Below are positions 1 through 10,466 of a stretch of 64,000 nt of DNA, piece by piece. Position numbers and translations under genes: made by a program. How positions within the stretch are numbered: position 1 is the stretch's first letter; every line of letters starts with the position of its first letter. The DNA comes from Flavobacterium cutihirudinis (lineage in GTDB: Bacteria > Bacteroidota > Bacteroidia > Flavobacteriales > Flavobacteriaceae): assembly GCF_003385895.1 (NCBI RefSeq), contig NZ_QRDQ01000007.1, positions 1,116,001-1,180,000 of the forward strand, written 5' to 3'. The notes below the pieces were generated by a model. The model saw nothing but the letters and a program-made list of their open reading frames with translations. It was not told where the DNA came from and ran no database searches.

Positions 1-474
1 AATAAAAGTTCAATTATCGGGAGTTATGATGTAAACAGAGAAGGTTCTGGCGATATGTATCCAAAAGGCGCAAATATGCTGCACACAATTCGTCAGGTAA
101 TCAATGATGACGCTAAATGGAAATCAATATTAAGAGGATTAAATAGTACTTTTTATCATCAAACAGTAACTACAAAAGAAATTGAAGATTATTTAAGTAC
201 ACAGTCAGGAATCAATTTGAGTTCGATTTTTGATCAATATCTTAGAACACCTCAAGTTCCTACTTTCGAATATTATATTAAAGATCAAAAACTGACGTAT
301 CATTGGATAAACAGTGTTGAAAATTTTAATTTGCCTCTGAAAGTAAACTTCGACGGAAAAGAAATGTGGCTAAAACCTACAACAGATTGGAAAACAGAAG
401 ATTTAAAATCGGACAAAACAAACTTAATTGTTGATCGAAATTTTTATGTAACTGTTTTTAATATTACAGAATAG
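1..474 (+). CDS. M1 family metallopeptidase, C-terminal part (5' end outside window)
   Basis: The reading frame is open from base 1 and ends with TAG at 472-474, so about 157 C-terminal residues are visible and the gene starts upstream of the window. The sequence aligns along its whole length with the C-terminal part of the next gene (shared blocks GSGDMYPKGA and NDDAKWKSILRG, and the ending FYVT..NI.E), with more than half of the residues identical by eye. It is therefore a tandem paralogue of that peptidase. The zinc-binding motif lies outside the window, so activity cannot be judged. It is followed by its own terminator. Confidence 0.85.
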   Translation, partial: NKSSIIGSYDVNREGSGDMYPKGANMLHTIRQVINDDAKWKSILRGLNSTFYHQTVTTKEIEDYLSTQSGINLSSIFDQYLRTPQVPTFEYYIKDQKLTYHWINSVENFNLPLKVNFDGKEMWLKPTTDWKTEDLKSDKTNLIVDRNFYVTVFNITE

Positions 475-500
475 ATTCTGAATTCATTCAAAAAACAAAA

Positions 501-538
501 CCTGATAAATTACTGCGATTTATCAGGTTTGTTTTTTT
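501..538 (+). terminator. Intrinsic terminator after the partial M1 peptidase gene
   Basis: A perfect 10-bp stem (501-510 with 518-527) with a 7-nt loop is followed by a T-rich run. It separates the two M1 paralogues into different transcription units. Confidence 0.8.
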
Positions 539-580
539 ATTTAGAAATCATAAAATTTTAGAAAGTTTAATTTGAATGTT

Positions 581-588
581 TACATTTG
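581..588 (+). promoter_or_regulatory. Bacteroidota -7 element before the M1 peptidase gene
   Basis: TACATTTG matches the Bacteroidota -7 consensus TAnnTTTG and lies 35 nt before the ATG at 624. No clear -33 TTG is found at the expected distance, so this is a tentative call. Confidence 0.45.
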
Positions 589-623
589 TTGAAGATTGAT
601 TTCAAAATAATACCGTTTTACTA

Positions 624-2279
624 ATGAAAAATTACTTCGGAAGCATTTTTGTTGCTTTTTTAATTGGTTTTAGTGCCAATGCCCAAGGACTTCTTAATAA
701 AGGAGAAACAGTTTTTACACATCAGGATACTTTACGCGGAAGCATAACAAAAGAAAGAGCCTGGTGGGATTTAAAATATTATCATCTGAATGTAAAGGTT
801 AATCCTTCTGAAAAAAGCATTTCGGGTTCTAATTTAGTTCGTTATACTGTTTTGACAGAGAACAACAAAATGCAAATTGATTTGCAGGAACCAATGCAGA
901 TTTACAAAGTAACGCAGAATGGTAAAGAACTGAAATTTGAAAGAGACGGAAATGCATTTTTTATTCAGTTGACTGAAAAGCAAAAAGTTGGAGAAACAAA
1001 AGAAATTCTAATTTCATTTGGAGGAAAACCAAAAGAAGCTGTAAGAGCACCTTGGGATGGAGGTTTTTCTTGGAAAAAAGATAAAAACGGAAAAGATTTT
1101 ATTGCTACATCTTGTCAGGGATTAGGTGCAAGTGTTTGGTGGCCAAACAAAGATCATATGTATGATGAAGTTGAAAATATGTTGATCAGCGTGAATGTTC
1201 CTGGAGATTTGACAGATGTTTCGAACGGAAGATTACAAAGCGTTAAGAAAGAAAAAGACGGAACTAAAACCTTCAATTGGTATGTTTCGAACCCTATTAA
1301 TAATTACGGAGTGAACATCAATATTGGTGATTACGTTAATTTTTCTGAGGTTTATAAAGGAGAAAAAGGTGATTTAGATTGTAATTATTATGTTTTGAGA
1401 GATAATTTGGCCAAAGCCAAAGAACAATTTAAAGATGCACCAAAAATGCTTAAAGCCTTCGAAAACTGGTTTGGACCTTATCCGTTTTATGAAGACAGTT
1501 ATAAATTAGTAGAAGTTCCGTATTTAGGAATGGAACACCAAAGTTCTGTAACCTACGGAAACGAATATAAAAATGGTTATTTAGGTCGTGATTTGAGCGG
1601 AACTGGCTGGGGATTAAAATTTGATTTTATCATTATTCACGAATCTGGTCACGAATGGTACGCGAACAATATCACGTATAAAGATATTGCTGATATGTGG
1701 GTGCATGAGAGCTTTACTAATTATTCTGAAAGTTTGTTTTTAGAATATTATTATGGAAAAGATGCAGCTGCTGAATACATTATCGGATGTAGAAAAAACA
1801 TTCATAATGACACGCCAATTATCGGGCATTATGATGTTAATAACGAAGGATCCGGAGATATGTATCCAAAAGGAGCTTCAATGTTGCACATGATTCGCCA
1901 AGTAATTAATGACGATGCAAAATGGAAATCGATTTTGAGAGGTATGAACAAGACTTTCTATCATCAAACTGTTACCGGAAAGCAAATTCAGGATTATATT
2001 AATGAGCAATCAGGAATTAATTTCAACAGAGTTTTCGCTCAGTATTTAACAACAACTCAAATTCCTGTTTTTGAATATATGTTCAAAAATGGAACTTTTG
2101 GATATCATTGGACAAATTGCGTTGCTAAATTTGACATGCCGGTTAGAGTAAAATTGAACGGTGTTGAAACTTGGTTAAGACCAACGACAGAATGGCAATC
2201 TGAAAAAACTACTACAGAAGATAGAAAAGTAGAAGTTGATAAAGATTTCTATGTTACGACTTCTAATATTGTCGAATAA
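624..2279 (+). CDS. M1 family metallopeptidase (zinc aminopeptidase-like), secreted
   Basis: The 551-residue protein starts with a signal peptide that ends near NAQ (residue 21), so it is exported. The gluzincin motif HESGHEW gives zinc ligands H339 and H343 and catalytic E340. The third ligand is E362, exactly 19 residues after H343 as in the M1 family. A GMEH segment precedes it and corresponds to the substrate-binding GxMEN loop. The protein is shorter than classic aminopeptidase N and lacks the large C-terminal helical domain, as is common for Bacteroidota M1 proteins. The likely role is trimming of peptides in the periplasm or outside the cell. The preceding partial gene is a tandem paralogue. 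Confidence 0.88.
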   Translation: MKNYFGSIFVAFLIGFSANAQGLLNKGETVFTHQDTLRGSITKERAWWDLKYYHLNVKVNPSEKSISGSNLVRYTVLTENNKMQIDLQEPMQIYKVTQNGKELKFERDGNAFFIQLTEKQKVGETKEILISFGGKPKEAVRAPWDGGFSWKKDKNGKDFIATSCQGLGASVWWPNKDHMYDEVENMLISVNVPGDLTDVSNGRLQSVKKEKDGTKTFNWYVSNPINNYGVNINIGDYVNFSEVYKGEKGDLDCNYYVLRDNLAKAKEQFKDAPKMLKAFENWFGPYPFYEDSYKLVEVPYLGMEHQSSVTYGNEYKNGYLGRDLSGTGWGLKFDFIIIHESGHEWYANNITYKDIADMWVHESFTNYSESLFLEYYYGKDAAAEYIIGCRKNIHNDTPIIGHYDVNNEGSGDMYPKGASMLHMIRQVINDDAKWKSILRGMNKTFYHQTVTGKQIQDYINEQSGINFNRVFAQYLTTTQIPVFEYMFKNGTFGYHWTNCVAKFDMPVRVKLNGVETWLRPTTEWQSEKTTTEDRKVEVDKDFYVTTSNIVE

Positions 2280-2302
2280 AAAGTTTTAAAATTCCAAAAT
2301 AT

Positions 2303-2345
2303 AAATCCCAAATTCCAATTTTGTTGGAATTAGGGATTTTTTATT
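2303..2345 (+). terminator. Terminator-like hairpin after the M1 peptidase gene
   Basis: The arm containing AAATCCC and AATTCCAA pairs with TTGGAATT and AGGGATTT and is followed by T residues. It is built from the ATTCCAAATTCCAA-type repeat that recurs at 2569-2600 and 34505-34543. Confidence 0.65.
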
Positions 2346-2370
2346 AAGATTTGAATTGTATGCATATAGT

Positions 2371-2404
2371 AAACCCGACAGGTTTTAAAAACCTGTCGGG
2401 TTTT
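2371..2404. repeat. Palindromic repeat, ACCCGACAGGTTT family (copy 1)
   Basis: A near-perfect palindrome pairs CCCGACAGGTTT (2374-2385) with its complement (2389-2400) and ends in a T-rich tail. The same palindrome appears at 60016-60049 after the ABC exporter gene. It could act as a terminator, but it recurs as a dispersed unit. Confidence 0.8.
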
Positions 2405-2422
2405 GTTTTTCACGTAAAGTAT

Positions 2423-2524
2423 GTCATTTCGACCGAAGGGAGAAATCACACTAGTATTTCCGTAAAGAGAAGCGCCAATCTTTGTAGAGTTTCGAGTGAG
2501 ATTTCTCCCTTCGGTCGAAATGAC
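2423..2524. repeat. Inverted-repeat element, GTCATTTCGA family (complete copy)
   Basis: Two perfect 25-base inverted arms (2423-2447 and 2500-2524) enclose a 52-base centre. The arms start GTCATTTCGACCGAAGGGAG. Related elements lie at 15011-15058 (truncated) and 29352-29449. There is no coding capacity. A small open frame that runs through it is an artefact of the repeat. Confidence 0.88.
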
Positions 2525-2562
2525 AAAAAAGCGTAAAAGGTTAAAACTTTTACGCTTTTTTT
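2525..2562. terminator. Bidirectional terminator
   Basis: A stem AAAAGCGTAAAAG / CTTTTACGCTTTT has A-runs on the left and T-runs on the right, so it can stop transcription on both strands. On the minus strand it follows the gene at 2609-4153. Confidence 0.75.
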
Positions 2563-2608
2563 CTTATTGGAATTTGGAATTTAAAATTTAAAATATTGGA
2601 ATTTAAAA

Positions 2609-4153
2609 TTATCTACTATTCAATTTTGCCTTTTCCTTAATAATATCAGCAATCTTACGATTTTCAATTTTACTTTCAAGCCAAGAAATAATATCTAAAT
2701 AAAGGAAAGCTCTTTTTTCGTAAGTATTCTTTTCAAGTTCTACGAAACGAGCGTGCATTTTTTTGAATTCCTTTTTAATATCAGCAGGATAAAAGTTATT
2801 TAAGTTTCTTAGGAATTTTATAATCTCTTTCTGAACTTCATGTAAGTCGTTCATTTTTATCAAGAATTTATATGTGCTCTTAAGATGATTTTCTAAGTAA
2901 TAATCTTTTCCTAATTCATAATGTGCTATCAATGACAAAAGTCGGGCAAAACACATTAAATCTTCGCGCATACTTAAGTTCTTGTTGTTTATGATTTTGT
3001 CTAAATAATTAATACACTCATTGTATTTTTCGTTTCCAAAATAGATAGAAGCAATTTTATAGAAAAATAACATTTCGTGATGCTCGTCAAGATGCTCACT
3101 GTGAATTTTCAGTTTTTCTAAAATCTCTGGAATCAAATATTCACTTTCATCAAAAGTACCTTCAAGAATATGAAGATTCAACTTATTGTTGTAAACGTAT
3201 AGAAATGATAGTGATGCAATGTTGTCGTTAACCGGAAATCTCGGATCTGCGATTGTTTCTTCTAAAAGCGTCAAATATTTCTTGAAATTCGAAGTATACT
3301 TTAACATATAAAGCGATTCAAGAAAATAGTGATTTCCTTTTAAGAAAAACACCGGATTCAGATAAATCATATTTGGGTTATCATAAAAGAGCTGTACCCA
3401 TTTATAAGCAAATTTATAACTCGCCAAGAAATCCTGAACTAAGAAACTACGCCATAAATTGGCATTGTAAAACCAATATTTTTCGCGAAAGCCAAATTTA
3501 CTTTCGTCTAGTTTTGCAATATGTCTGTTGAAATAATCGTCTATATATTTATATTCTTCATCGCTTTTTACGTAACCCGTTTTCAGCATGATTCCATATA
3601 ACTGAAGCGATAAATTTGATAGTTTGCTTGAAATTGTATTTCTGTAATTTAGTTCTTTTGCCTGAATTACTAGTTCATCGGCGCGACCTTGAATACTGCG
3701 GGTAATATATTGTGATTCGATCAGTTTTTCGAATTCTACAATCTCATACGCCATATATTTTTCATCATTTTCTAAAGCCTGCTGTTTTGTTTTATCTAAG
3801 ATTTTTAAACTCTGTCTGTACAATCCTTTGTTATATAGAATAACAGCAAAATCTATTTGCTCTCGTAGCTGATAGCGAATATTCTGGCTCGGAATATTTA
3901 AACGGATACTTACTAGGATTTGTTTGTACAAGTATGATTTTAAGTTAGATAACTGTACTTTTTTGATGCTTCCGCTTTTTAAAATTAGCTTTTCATCATA
4001 GGTTTCAGATTTATCTAAAATATTAAACAGTTCGATAAATTTTGTATTCGAACTGGTTTCTAAACGACTCGCAAAAATTTTAAATTGTCTTTTTTCAGAT
4101 TTGGAAAGGGATTTAATCAGAACAAATAAGAAATCTTTTTGATGGTTAGCCAT
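2609..4153 (-). CDS. Uncharacterised helical protein, TPR-like
   Basis: The 514-residue protein has no signal peptide and no membrane segment. Its N-terminus (LIKSLSKSEKRQFKIFASR) is basic and helical. The rest is a long series of helix pairs rich in Leu, Tyr and Lys, as in TPR or other alpha-solenoid proteins, with no catalytic motif that I can recognise. It is transcribed alone, away from the leu operon. Its product is probably a cytoplasmic scaffold or interaction protein, which is inference from the fold impression only. The start ATG at 4153 fits the clear N-terminal helix. Confidence 0.8.
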   Translation of the reverse strand: MANHQKDFLFVLIKSLSKSEKRQFKIFASRLETSSNTKFIELFNILDKSETYDEKLILKSGSIKKVQLSNLKSYLYKQILVSIRLNIPSQNIRYQLREQIDFAVILYNKGLYRQSLKILDKTKQQALENDEKYMAYEIVEFEKLIESQYITRSIQGRADELVIQAKELNYRNTISSKLSNLSLQLYGIMLKTGYVKSDEEYKYIDDYFNRHIAKLDESKFGFREKYWFYNANLWRSFLVQDFLASYKFAYKWVQLFYDNPNMIYLNPVFFLKGNHYFLESLYMLKYTSNFKKYLTLLEETIADPRFPVNDNIASLSFLYVYNNKLNLHILEGTFDESEYLIPEILEKLKIHSEHLDEHHEMLFFYKIASIYFGNEKYNECINYLDKIINNKNLSMREDLMCFARLLSLIAHYELGKDYYLENHLKSTYKFLIKMNDLHEVQKEIIKFLRNLNNFYPADIKKEFKKMHARFVELEKNTYEKRAFLYLDIISWLESKIENRKIADIIKEKAKLNSR

Positions 4154-4265
4154 TGTAAAAAATAATAATATAACTTATTGATTATAAAGTATTTAACTAG
4201 GTATAAATTGTTTTATGAACAGTATAATTTCGTTAAAATGAATTTCGTACTGCATAAGTACAATA

Positions 4266-4273
4266 TATATTTG
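4266..4273 (+). promoter_or_regulatory. Possible -7 element of the leuA promoter
   Basis: TATATTTG matches TAnnTTTG, 29 nt before the leuA ATG. No good -33 element is visible, so this is tentative. Confidence 0.35.
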
Positions 4274-4287
4274 TTATCACAATGTGA

Positions 4288-5484
<1,197 letters not shown>

Positions 5485-5561
5485 TTCATTAGAAGAAGGA
5501 AAATAGAACAAAGAAGAAAGAGAAAAAAAATAAAGATTTAAATCATAAAGAACGAGACGTT

Positions 5562-6680
5562 ATGAATTTGAAAATAGCAGTTTTACCAGGAGATGGTATT
5601 GGACCAGAAGTAATTTTACAGGCCAAAAAAGCATTGTATGCCATTGGCGAAGTGTATAACCATGAATTTGTTTTTGAAGAGGCACTTATGGGTGCTGTTG
5701 CCATTGACAAAACAGGAAATCCACTCCCGGAACAAACGCTAAATCTTTGTTTAAATACAGATGCAGTTTTGCTTGGTGCTATTGGTGATCCAAAATATGA
5801 CAATAATCCAAATGCAAAAGTTCGTCCGGAGCAGGGATTATTAAAACTGCGAAAAGAGCTTGGTTTGTTTGCAAATATTCGTCCAATTAAACCTTATAAA
5901 GCGTTAATAGAGTCTTCTCCTTTAAAAAGAGAAATTATTGAAGGAGCCGATTTTACAATTTTTAGAGAATTAACTGGCGGTGCATATTTTGGAGCAAAAA
6001 CACTGAATGAAGAAGGGACACACGCTTCAGATTTATGTGAATATTCAGAAGAAGAAATCACTAGAATTGCACATTTAGCTTTTAAATCGGCGCAAAAAAG
6101 ACGTAAAAAGCTAACATTGGTTGATAAAGCAAATGTTTTAGAAACCTCAAGATTATGGAGAAAAGTTGTTCAGAAAGTGAGCGAAGACTATTCAGATGTT
6201 GCTTTAGATTTCTTATTTGTTGATAATGCAGCAATGCAGTTGATTTTAAATCCGAAACAATTTGATGTGATTTTAACTGAGAACTTGTTTGGAGATATTT
6301 TATCTGATGAAGCTAGTGTAATTACTGGTTCAATTGGTTTATTACCATCGGTATCTTTAGGAGAAAAAAATGCTTTGTTCGAGCCAATTCATGGTTCATA
6401 TCCACAAGCAAAAGGAAAAAATATTGCAAATCCGATTGCTTCAATTTTGGCAGCGGCACTTTTATTAGAGCATTTTGGATTAACTAAAGAAGCTCATGTA
6501 GTTTATAAAGCGGTAGAAAAAGCAATAGAATTTAAAGTAGTTACAGTCGATTTAAAACCAGATTCAAAATTCGGTACAAATGAAGTAGGGGAGTTTGTTT
6601 CTAATTTTATTTTCAGTAAAGATGATCTGCTTTATTTTAATAATGATAATGTAAGTATTGGACAATCGACAATTGTTTAA
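5562..6680 (+). CDS. leuB: 3-isopropylmalate dehydrogenase
   Basis: The 372-residue protein begins with the family signature KIAVLPGDGIGPEV and has the usual length. It oxidises and decarboxylates 3-isopropylmalate with NAD+ to give 2-oxoisocaproate, the leucine precursor. The Arg-rich substrate site (RPEQGLLKLRKELGLFANIR) and the metal-binding region (LTENLFGDILSDE) are present, as is the NAD-binding stretch EPIHGSYPQAKGKNIANP. It lies 77 bases downstream of leuA in the same direction, so the two are probably cotranscribed. The next gene block has its own promoter and attenuator. Confidence 0.95.
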   Translation: MNLKIAVLPGDGIGPEVILQAKKALYAIGEVYNHEFVFEEALMGAVAIDKTGNPLPEQTLNLCLNTDAVLLGAIGDPKYDNNPNAKVRPEQGLLKLRKELGLFANIRPIKPYKALIESSPLKREIIEGADFTIFRELTGGAYFGAKTLNEEGTHASDLCEYSEEEITRIAHLAFKSAQKRRKKLTLVDKANVLETSRLWRKVVQKVSEDYSDVALDFLFVDNAAMQLILNPKQFDVILTENLFGDILSDEASVITGSIGLLPSVSLGEKNALFEPIHGSYPQAKGKNIANPIASILAAALLLEHFGLTKEAHVVYKAVEKAIEFKVVTVDLKPDSKFGTNEVGEFVSNFIFSKDDLLYFNNDNVSIGQSTIV

Positions 6681-6762
6681 TATTTTTTGTTAAAACGTAG
6701 AAGAAATAACAAGAAGTCTTTAAAATGTTGAGATTTTATTTTTTTAGTCATTAAAGTTTTTA

Positions 6763-6770
6763 TACTTTTG
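6763..6770 (+). promoter_or_regulatory. -7 element of the ilv leader promoter
   Basis: TACTTTTG matches the Bacteroidota -7 consensus and lies 21 nt before the leader-peptide ATG at 6792. That spacing predicts a transcript starting just before the leader ORF. The -33 region is T-rich without a clear TTG. Confidence 0.55.
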
Positions 6771-6791
6771 TCTCACTAAAAAATAGAAAAG

Positions 6792-6869
6792 ATGCAAATC
6801 TCAGTTATTATTATTTCTTCTGTCGTTGTTGTCAATGTGATTAGCACATCTGCGTCGGGAATGTTATAA
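6792..6869 (+). CDS. Leader peptide of the ilv attenuator (Ile/Val-rich, 25 aa)
   Basis: A 25-codon ORF starts at ATG 6792 and stops at TAA 6867. It encodes 5 isoleucines and 6 valines, including three Ile codons in a row (6807-6815) and four Val codons in a row (6822-6833), plus one Leu next to the stop. This matches what is known of leader peptides that sense charged tRNA for branched-chain amino acids. It lies directly before an antiterminator/terminator pair and the ilvDBNC genes, which use or make exactly these amino acids. The peptide itself most likely has no function beyond being translated. Confidence 0.82.
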   Translation: MQISVIIISSVVVVNVISTSASGML

Positions 6870-6923
6870 ATATAATTGAAAAACTATATTATAAACCTTC
6901 CAAGTACTGGAAGGTTTTTTTTT
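6858..6923 (+). promoter_or_regulatory. Transcription attenuator before ilvD (antiterminator and terminator)
   Basis: The terminator is a 9-bp stem (6894-6902 with 6908-6916) followed by a run of T to 6923. An alternative hairpin pairs 6858-6874 with 6885-6901 through about 15 base pairs with one mismatch and two bulges. It consumes the left arm of the terminator. The antiterminator's left arm overlaps the last leader codons and the stop. A ribosome stalled on the Ile/Val codons would leave it free (readthrough). A ribosome at the stop codon would cover it (termination). The logic is that of classic amino-acid attenuation. Confidence 0.8.
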
Positions 6924-6952
6924 GAATAAAAATTAAAATAAAATAATACATA

Positions 6953-8626
6953 ATGGAATTAAATAAGTACAGCAAAACCATCACTCAAGATCAGACACAG
7001 CCTGCAGCGCAAGCGATGTTATACGGTATTGGTTTAACTGAAGAAGATCTAAAAAAAGCACAAGTTGGAATTGTGAGCATGGGTTACGATGGTAACACTT
7101 GCAACATGCACTTGAATGATTTAGCAAAAGATGTTAAAAAAGGTGTTTGGGATGCAGATCTGGTCGGACTTATTTTTAATACCATTGGTGTTAGTGATGG
7201 AATTTCAAACGGAACAGAAGGAATGCGCTATTCTTTAGTTTCTCGTGATGTAATTGCAGATTCTATTGAAACAGTTGCAGGAGCACAATGGTATGATAGT
7301 ATTATTGCGATTCCTGGCTGTGATAAAAATATGCCTGGAGCGTTAATCGCAATGGGAAGATTAAATCGCCCATCGATGATGGTTTATGGAGGTTCAATTC
7401 ACTCTGGAAAATGGAAGGGTGAATCTTTGAACATTGTTTCTGCTTTTGAAGCTTTAGGAAAAAAAGTAAAAGGAGAAATTACTCCGGAAGATTTTAAAGG
7501 AGTTATTCAAAATGCTTGCCCAGGAGCTGGAGCTTGTGGTGGTATGTATACAGCAAATACAATGTCTTCTGCAATTGAAGCATTAGGAATGAGTATGCCA
7601 TACAGCTCTTCTAATCCTGCTTTAAGTCAGGAAAAAAGAGACGAATGTCTTGCTGCAGGAGCTGCAATTAAAATTTTATTAGAAAAAGATATTAAGCCAA
7701 GAGATATTATGACTCGTAAAGCTTTCGAAAATGCTATTACAATCGTAGCAGTTTTGGGAGGTTCTACAAATGCAGTTATGCACTTAATCGCAATGGCGCA
7801 CTCTGTTGGTATCACAATTACTTTGGATGATTTTCAGGCAATTAATGACAGAACACCAGTTCTTGCTGACATGAAACCAAGTGGTAAATACATGATGGAA
7901 GATATTCATGAAGTTGGAGGTATTCCGGGAGTAATGAAATATCTATTGAAAGTTGGATTGATTCACGGAGATTGTTTGACTGTAACAGGAAAAACAGTTG
8001 CTGAGAATTTAGCTTCAACTCCGGATTTACAAGACGGACAAGAAGTAATTCACGAAATTCAAAAAGCATTAAAACCAACAGGAAATATTCAGGTTTTATA
8101 CGGAAATCTTGCTTCTGAAGGTGCTGTAGCAAAAATCAGTGGAAAAGAAGGAGAATATTTCGAAGGGCCAGCTGTAGTATTCGAAGGTGAATTTGAGGTA
8201 ATTCCAGGTCTTCAAGCCGGAAAAATTAAACCAGGAAATGTAGTCGTCATTAGAGGTTGTGGACCAAAAGGTGGTCCGGGAATGCCTGAAATGCTAAAAC
8301 CTACATCTGCAATTATTGGAGCCGGATTAGGTAGCACCTGTGCACTAATCACAGACGGTAGATTCTCCGGAGGTTCACACGGTTTCGTGGTAGGACACGT
8401 TACACCAGAAGCATATGACGGCGGTGGTATTGCACTAGTAAAAGATGGAGATATAATTGCCATCGATGCGGTGAAAAATACAATCGACCTGAAGATATCT
8501 GACGAAGAATTCGCTGCTCGTAAAGTGGCTTGGGTTCAGCCTCCTTTAAAAGTAAACAAAGGAGTTTTACTTAAATACGCAAGATCGGTGTCAAGCGCTT
8601 CTACAGGTTGCGTTACCGATAATTAA
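6953..8626 (+). CDS. ilvD: Dihydroxy-acid dehydratase
   Basis: The 557-residue protein dehydrates 2,3-dihydroxy-isovalerate and 2,3-dihydroxy-3-methylvalerate to the 2-oxo acids that give valine and isoleucine. The iron-sulfur cluster ligands are visible as C123 in PGCDKNMPG and C195 in [16 protein letters not shown]. The C-terminal block with [11 protein letters not shown] and [10 protein letters not shown] is present. The length is normal for the family. It is the first structural gene behind the attenuator, and ilvB follows 64 bases later. Confidence 0.96.
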   Translation: MELNKYSKTITQDQTQPAAQAMLYGIGLTEEDLKKAQVGIVSMGYDGNTCNMHLNDLAKDVKKGVWDADLVGLIFNTIGVSDGISNGTEGMRYSLVSRDVIADSIETVAGAQWYDSIIAIPGCDKNMPGALIAMGRLNRPSMMVYGGSIHSGKWKGESLNIVSAFEALGKKVKGEITPEDFKGVIQNACPGAGACGGMYTANTMSSAIEALGMSMPYSSSNPALSQEKRDECLAAGAAIKILLEKDIKPRDIMTRKAFENAITIVAVLGGSTNAVMHLIAMAHSVGITITLDDFQAINDRTPVLADMKPSGKYMMEDIHEVGGIPGVMKYLLKVGLIHGDCLTVTGKTVAENLASTPDLQDGQEVIHEIQKALKPTGNIQVLYGNLASEGAVAKISGKEGEYFEGPAVVFEGEFEVIPGLQAGKIKPGNVVVIRGCGPKGGPGMPEMLKPTSAIIGAGLGSTCALITDGRFSGGSHGFVVGHVTPEAYDGGGIALVKDGDIIAIDAVKNTIDLKISDEEFAARKVAWVQPPLKVNKGVLLKYARSVSSASTGCVTDN

Positions 8627-8690
8627 TTAAAAAACAATAATATCAAGGATCAATTGAAAATTGAAATTGATTTTTGAAAAATAATATACT

Positions 8691-10379
8691 ATGAAAATAT
8701 CAGGGGCAGAAGCCGTTATAAGATGTTTGTTAGAAGAAGGTGTAGACTTGGTTTATGGTTATCCGGGAGGAGCAATCATGCCAGTTTACGATGAATTATA
8801 TAAATTCCAAGATCAGTTGCATCACGTTTTAGTTCGTCATGAACAAGGTGCGACACACGCAGCTCAAGGTTATGCGAGAGCTACTGGAAAAGTGGGTGTT
8901 GCAATTGCTACTTCTGGGCCGGGTGCTACAAATTTAGTTACCGGAATTGCAGATGCGCAAATAGATTCAACTCCAATGGTTTGTATTACAGGCCAAGTTG
9001 GTAGGCATTTATTAGGTTCTGATGCATTTCAGGAAACGGATATTATCGGAATTTCGACTCCGGTTACAAAATGGAATTTTCAGATTACTGAAGCTTCTCA
9101 GATTCCGGAAATAATTGCAAAAGCGTTTTATATCGCACGCTCAGGCCGTCCGGGTCCAGTTTTGATCGATATAACTAAAAATGCGCAATTTGACTTTTTT
9201 GATTACAGTTATGAAAAATGTACAGGAATCAGAAGTTATGTTCCGGTTCCGAAATTAAAATTAGATAAAGTTGCTGAAGCTGCTGCTTTAATCAATAGCG
9301 CTAAAAAACCGTTTATCGTTTTTGGTCAGGGAATTATTTTAGGTCAAGCCGAAGCAGAATTCAAAGCGGTAGTAGAAAAATCAGGTATTCCGGCAGCATG
9401 GACAATTTTAGGTCTTTCAGCTTTGCCAACAGATCATCCATTGAATGTTGGAATGTTAGGAATGCACGGAAACTATGCGCCAAACTTGTTAACTAATGAA
9501 TGTGATGTTTTAATTGCCTTCGGAATGCGTTTTGATGACCGTGTTACCGGGAAATTAGCTACTTATGCAAAACAAGCAAAAGTAATTCACTTCGAAATTG
9601 ATCCAGCTGAAATTGATAAAAACGTTAAAACTGAAGTTGCTGTTTTAGGTGATGTTAAAGAATCTTTGGCTGCTTTATTACCATTGTTAGATGCAAAATC
9701 TCACGATTTATGGCACAATGAATTTAAAGCTTTACAAGAAGTAGAATTTAATTCGGTTATAAAAGAAGAATTAAACCCAACGAATGGAAAAGGAATTTCA
9801 ATGGGAGAAACTATTGAAATGATCAATAAACATTCAAAAGGTGATGCAATTATCGTTTCAGATGTTGGTCAGCACCAAATGTTTGCTTGTCGATATGCAA
9901 AATTTAATTCAACAAAAAGTAATATTACTTCTGGAGGATTAGGAACAATGGGATTTGCACTTCCAGCTGCAATTGGAGCTAAAATGGGAAAACCAGAGCG
10001 TGAAGTTGTAGCGATTATTGGTGATGGAGGTTTCCAAATGACAATTCAGGAATTGGGTACAATTTTCCAAACTCAGGTTCCGGTTAAGATTGTTATTTTA
10101 AATAATGAATTTTTAGGAATGGTACGTCAATGGCAGGAATTGTTCTTTGACAACCGATATGCATCAACAAAAATGATTAATCCAAACTTTGTTGCCATTG
10201 CTGAAGGATACCATATTAAATCTAAAAAAGTAACGCAACGTGATGATTTAGATGAAGCTGTTGCAGAAATGCTGGCTTCTAAAGATTCATACTTCTTAGA
10301 AGTCATGGTAGAAAAGGAAAACAACGTTTTTCCAATGATTCCGACAGGAGCATGTGTTTCAGAAATTAGATTAAGCTAA
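8691..10379 (+). CDS. ilvB: Acetolactate synthase, large catalytic subunit
   Basis: The 562-residue thiamine-diphosphate enzyme joins pyruvate with pyruvate or 2-oxobutyrate. The N-terminal pyrimidine-binding domain has the catalytic Glu in VRHEQGATHAAQGYARATG. The C-terminal domain has the diphosphate-binding motif starting at G444 (GDGGFQMTIQELGTI) and ending in ILNNEFLGMVRQWQ. The length and domain order are normal. The regulatory subunit ilvN follows after 87 bases that hold an inverted GTTTCAGG-type repeat. Confidence 0.96.
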   Translation: MKISGAEAVIRCLLEEGVDLVYGYPGGAIMPVYDELYKFQDQLHHVLVRHEQGATHAAQGYARATGKVGVAIATSGPGATNLVTGIADAQIDSTPMVCITGQVGRHLLGSDAFQETDIIGISTPVTKWNFQITEASQIPEIIAKAFYIARSGRPGPVLIDITKNAQFDFFDYSYEKCTGIRSYVPVPKLKLDKVAEAAALINSAKKPFIVFGQGIILGQAEAEFKAVVEKSGIPAAWTILGLSALPTDHPLNVGMLGMHGNYAPNLLTNECDVLIAFGMRFDDRVTGKLATYAKQAKVIHFEIDPAEIDKNVKTEVAVLGDVKESLAALLPLLDAKSHDLWHNEFKALQEVEFNSVIKEELNPTNGKGISMGETIEMINKHSKGDAIIVSDVGQHQMFACRYAKFNSTKSNITSGGLGTMGFALPAAIGAKMGKPEREVVAIIGDGGFQMTIQELGTIFQTQVPVKIVILNNEFLGMVRQWQELFFDNRYASTKMINPNFVAIAEGYHIKSKKVTQRDDLDEAVAEMLASKDSYFLEVMVEKENNVFPMIPTGACVSEIRLS

Positions 10380-10385
10380 GAAAAA

Positions 10386-10447
10386 GGTTTCAAGTTTCAG
10401 GTTTCATGTTCCAAGTTAAGCAAAACTTGAAACTTTAAACCTGAAAC
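10386..10447. repeat. GTTTCAGG/GTTTCAAG heptad repeat, inverted copy inside the ilv operon
   Basis: Tandem 7-base units (GTTTCAA, GTTTCAG, GTTTCAT) run up to about 10418 and meet an inverted set (ACTTGAAAC, CCTGAAAC) at 10424-10447. The RNA can fold into a hairpin between ilvB and ilvN. The same units recur at 23711-23851, 27714-27800 and 34936-34964. Confidence 0.8.
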
Positions 10448-10466
10448 AAATAAAACTAAAAACAAA

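Noticed and set aside
2351..2536. 61-aa ORF reading into the GTCATTTCGA repeat
   Set aside because: It is a translation of the palindromic repeats and has no independent support.
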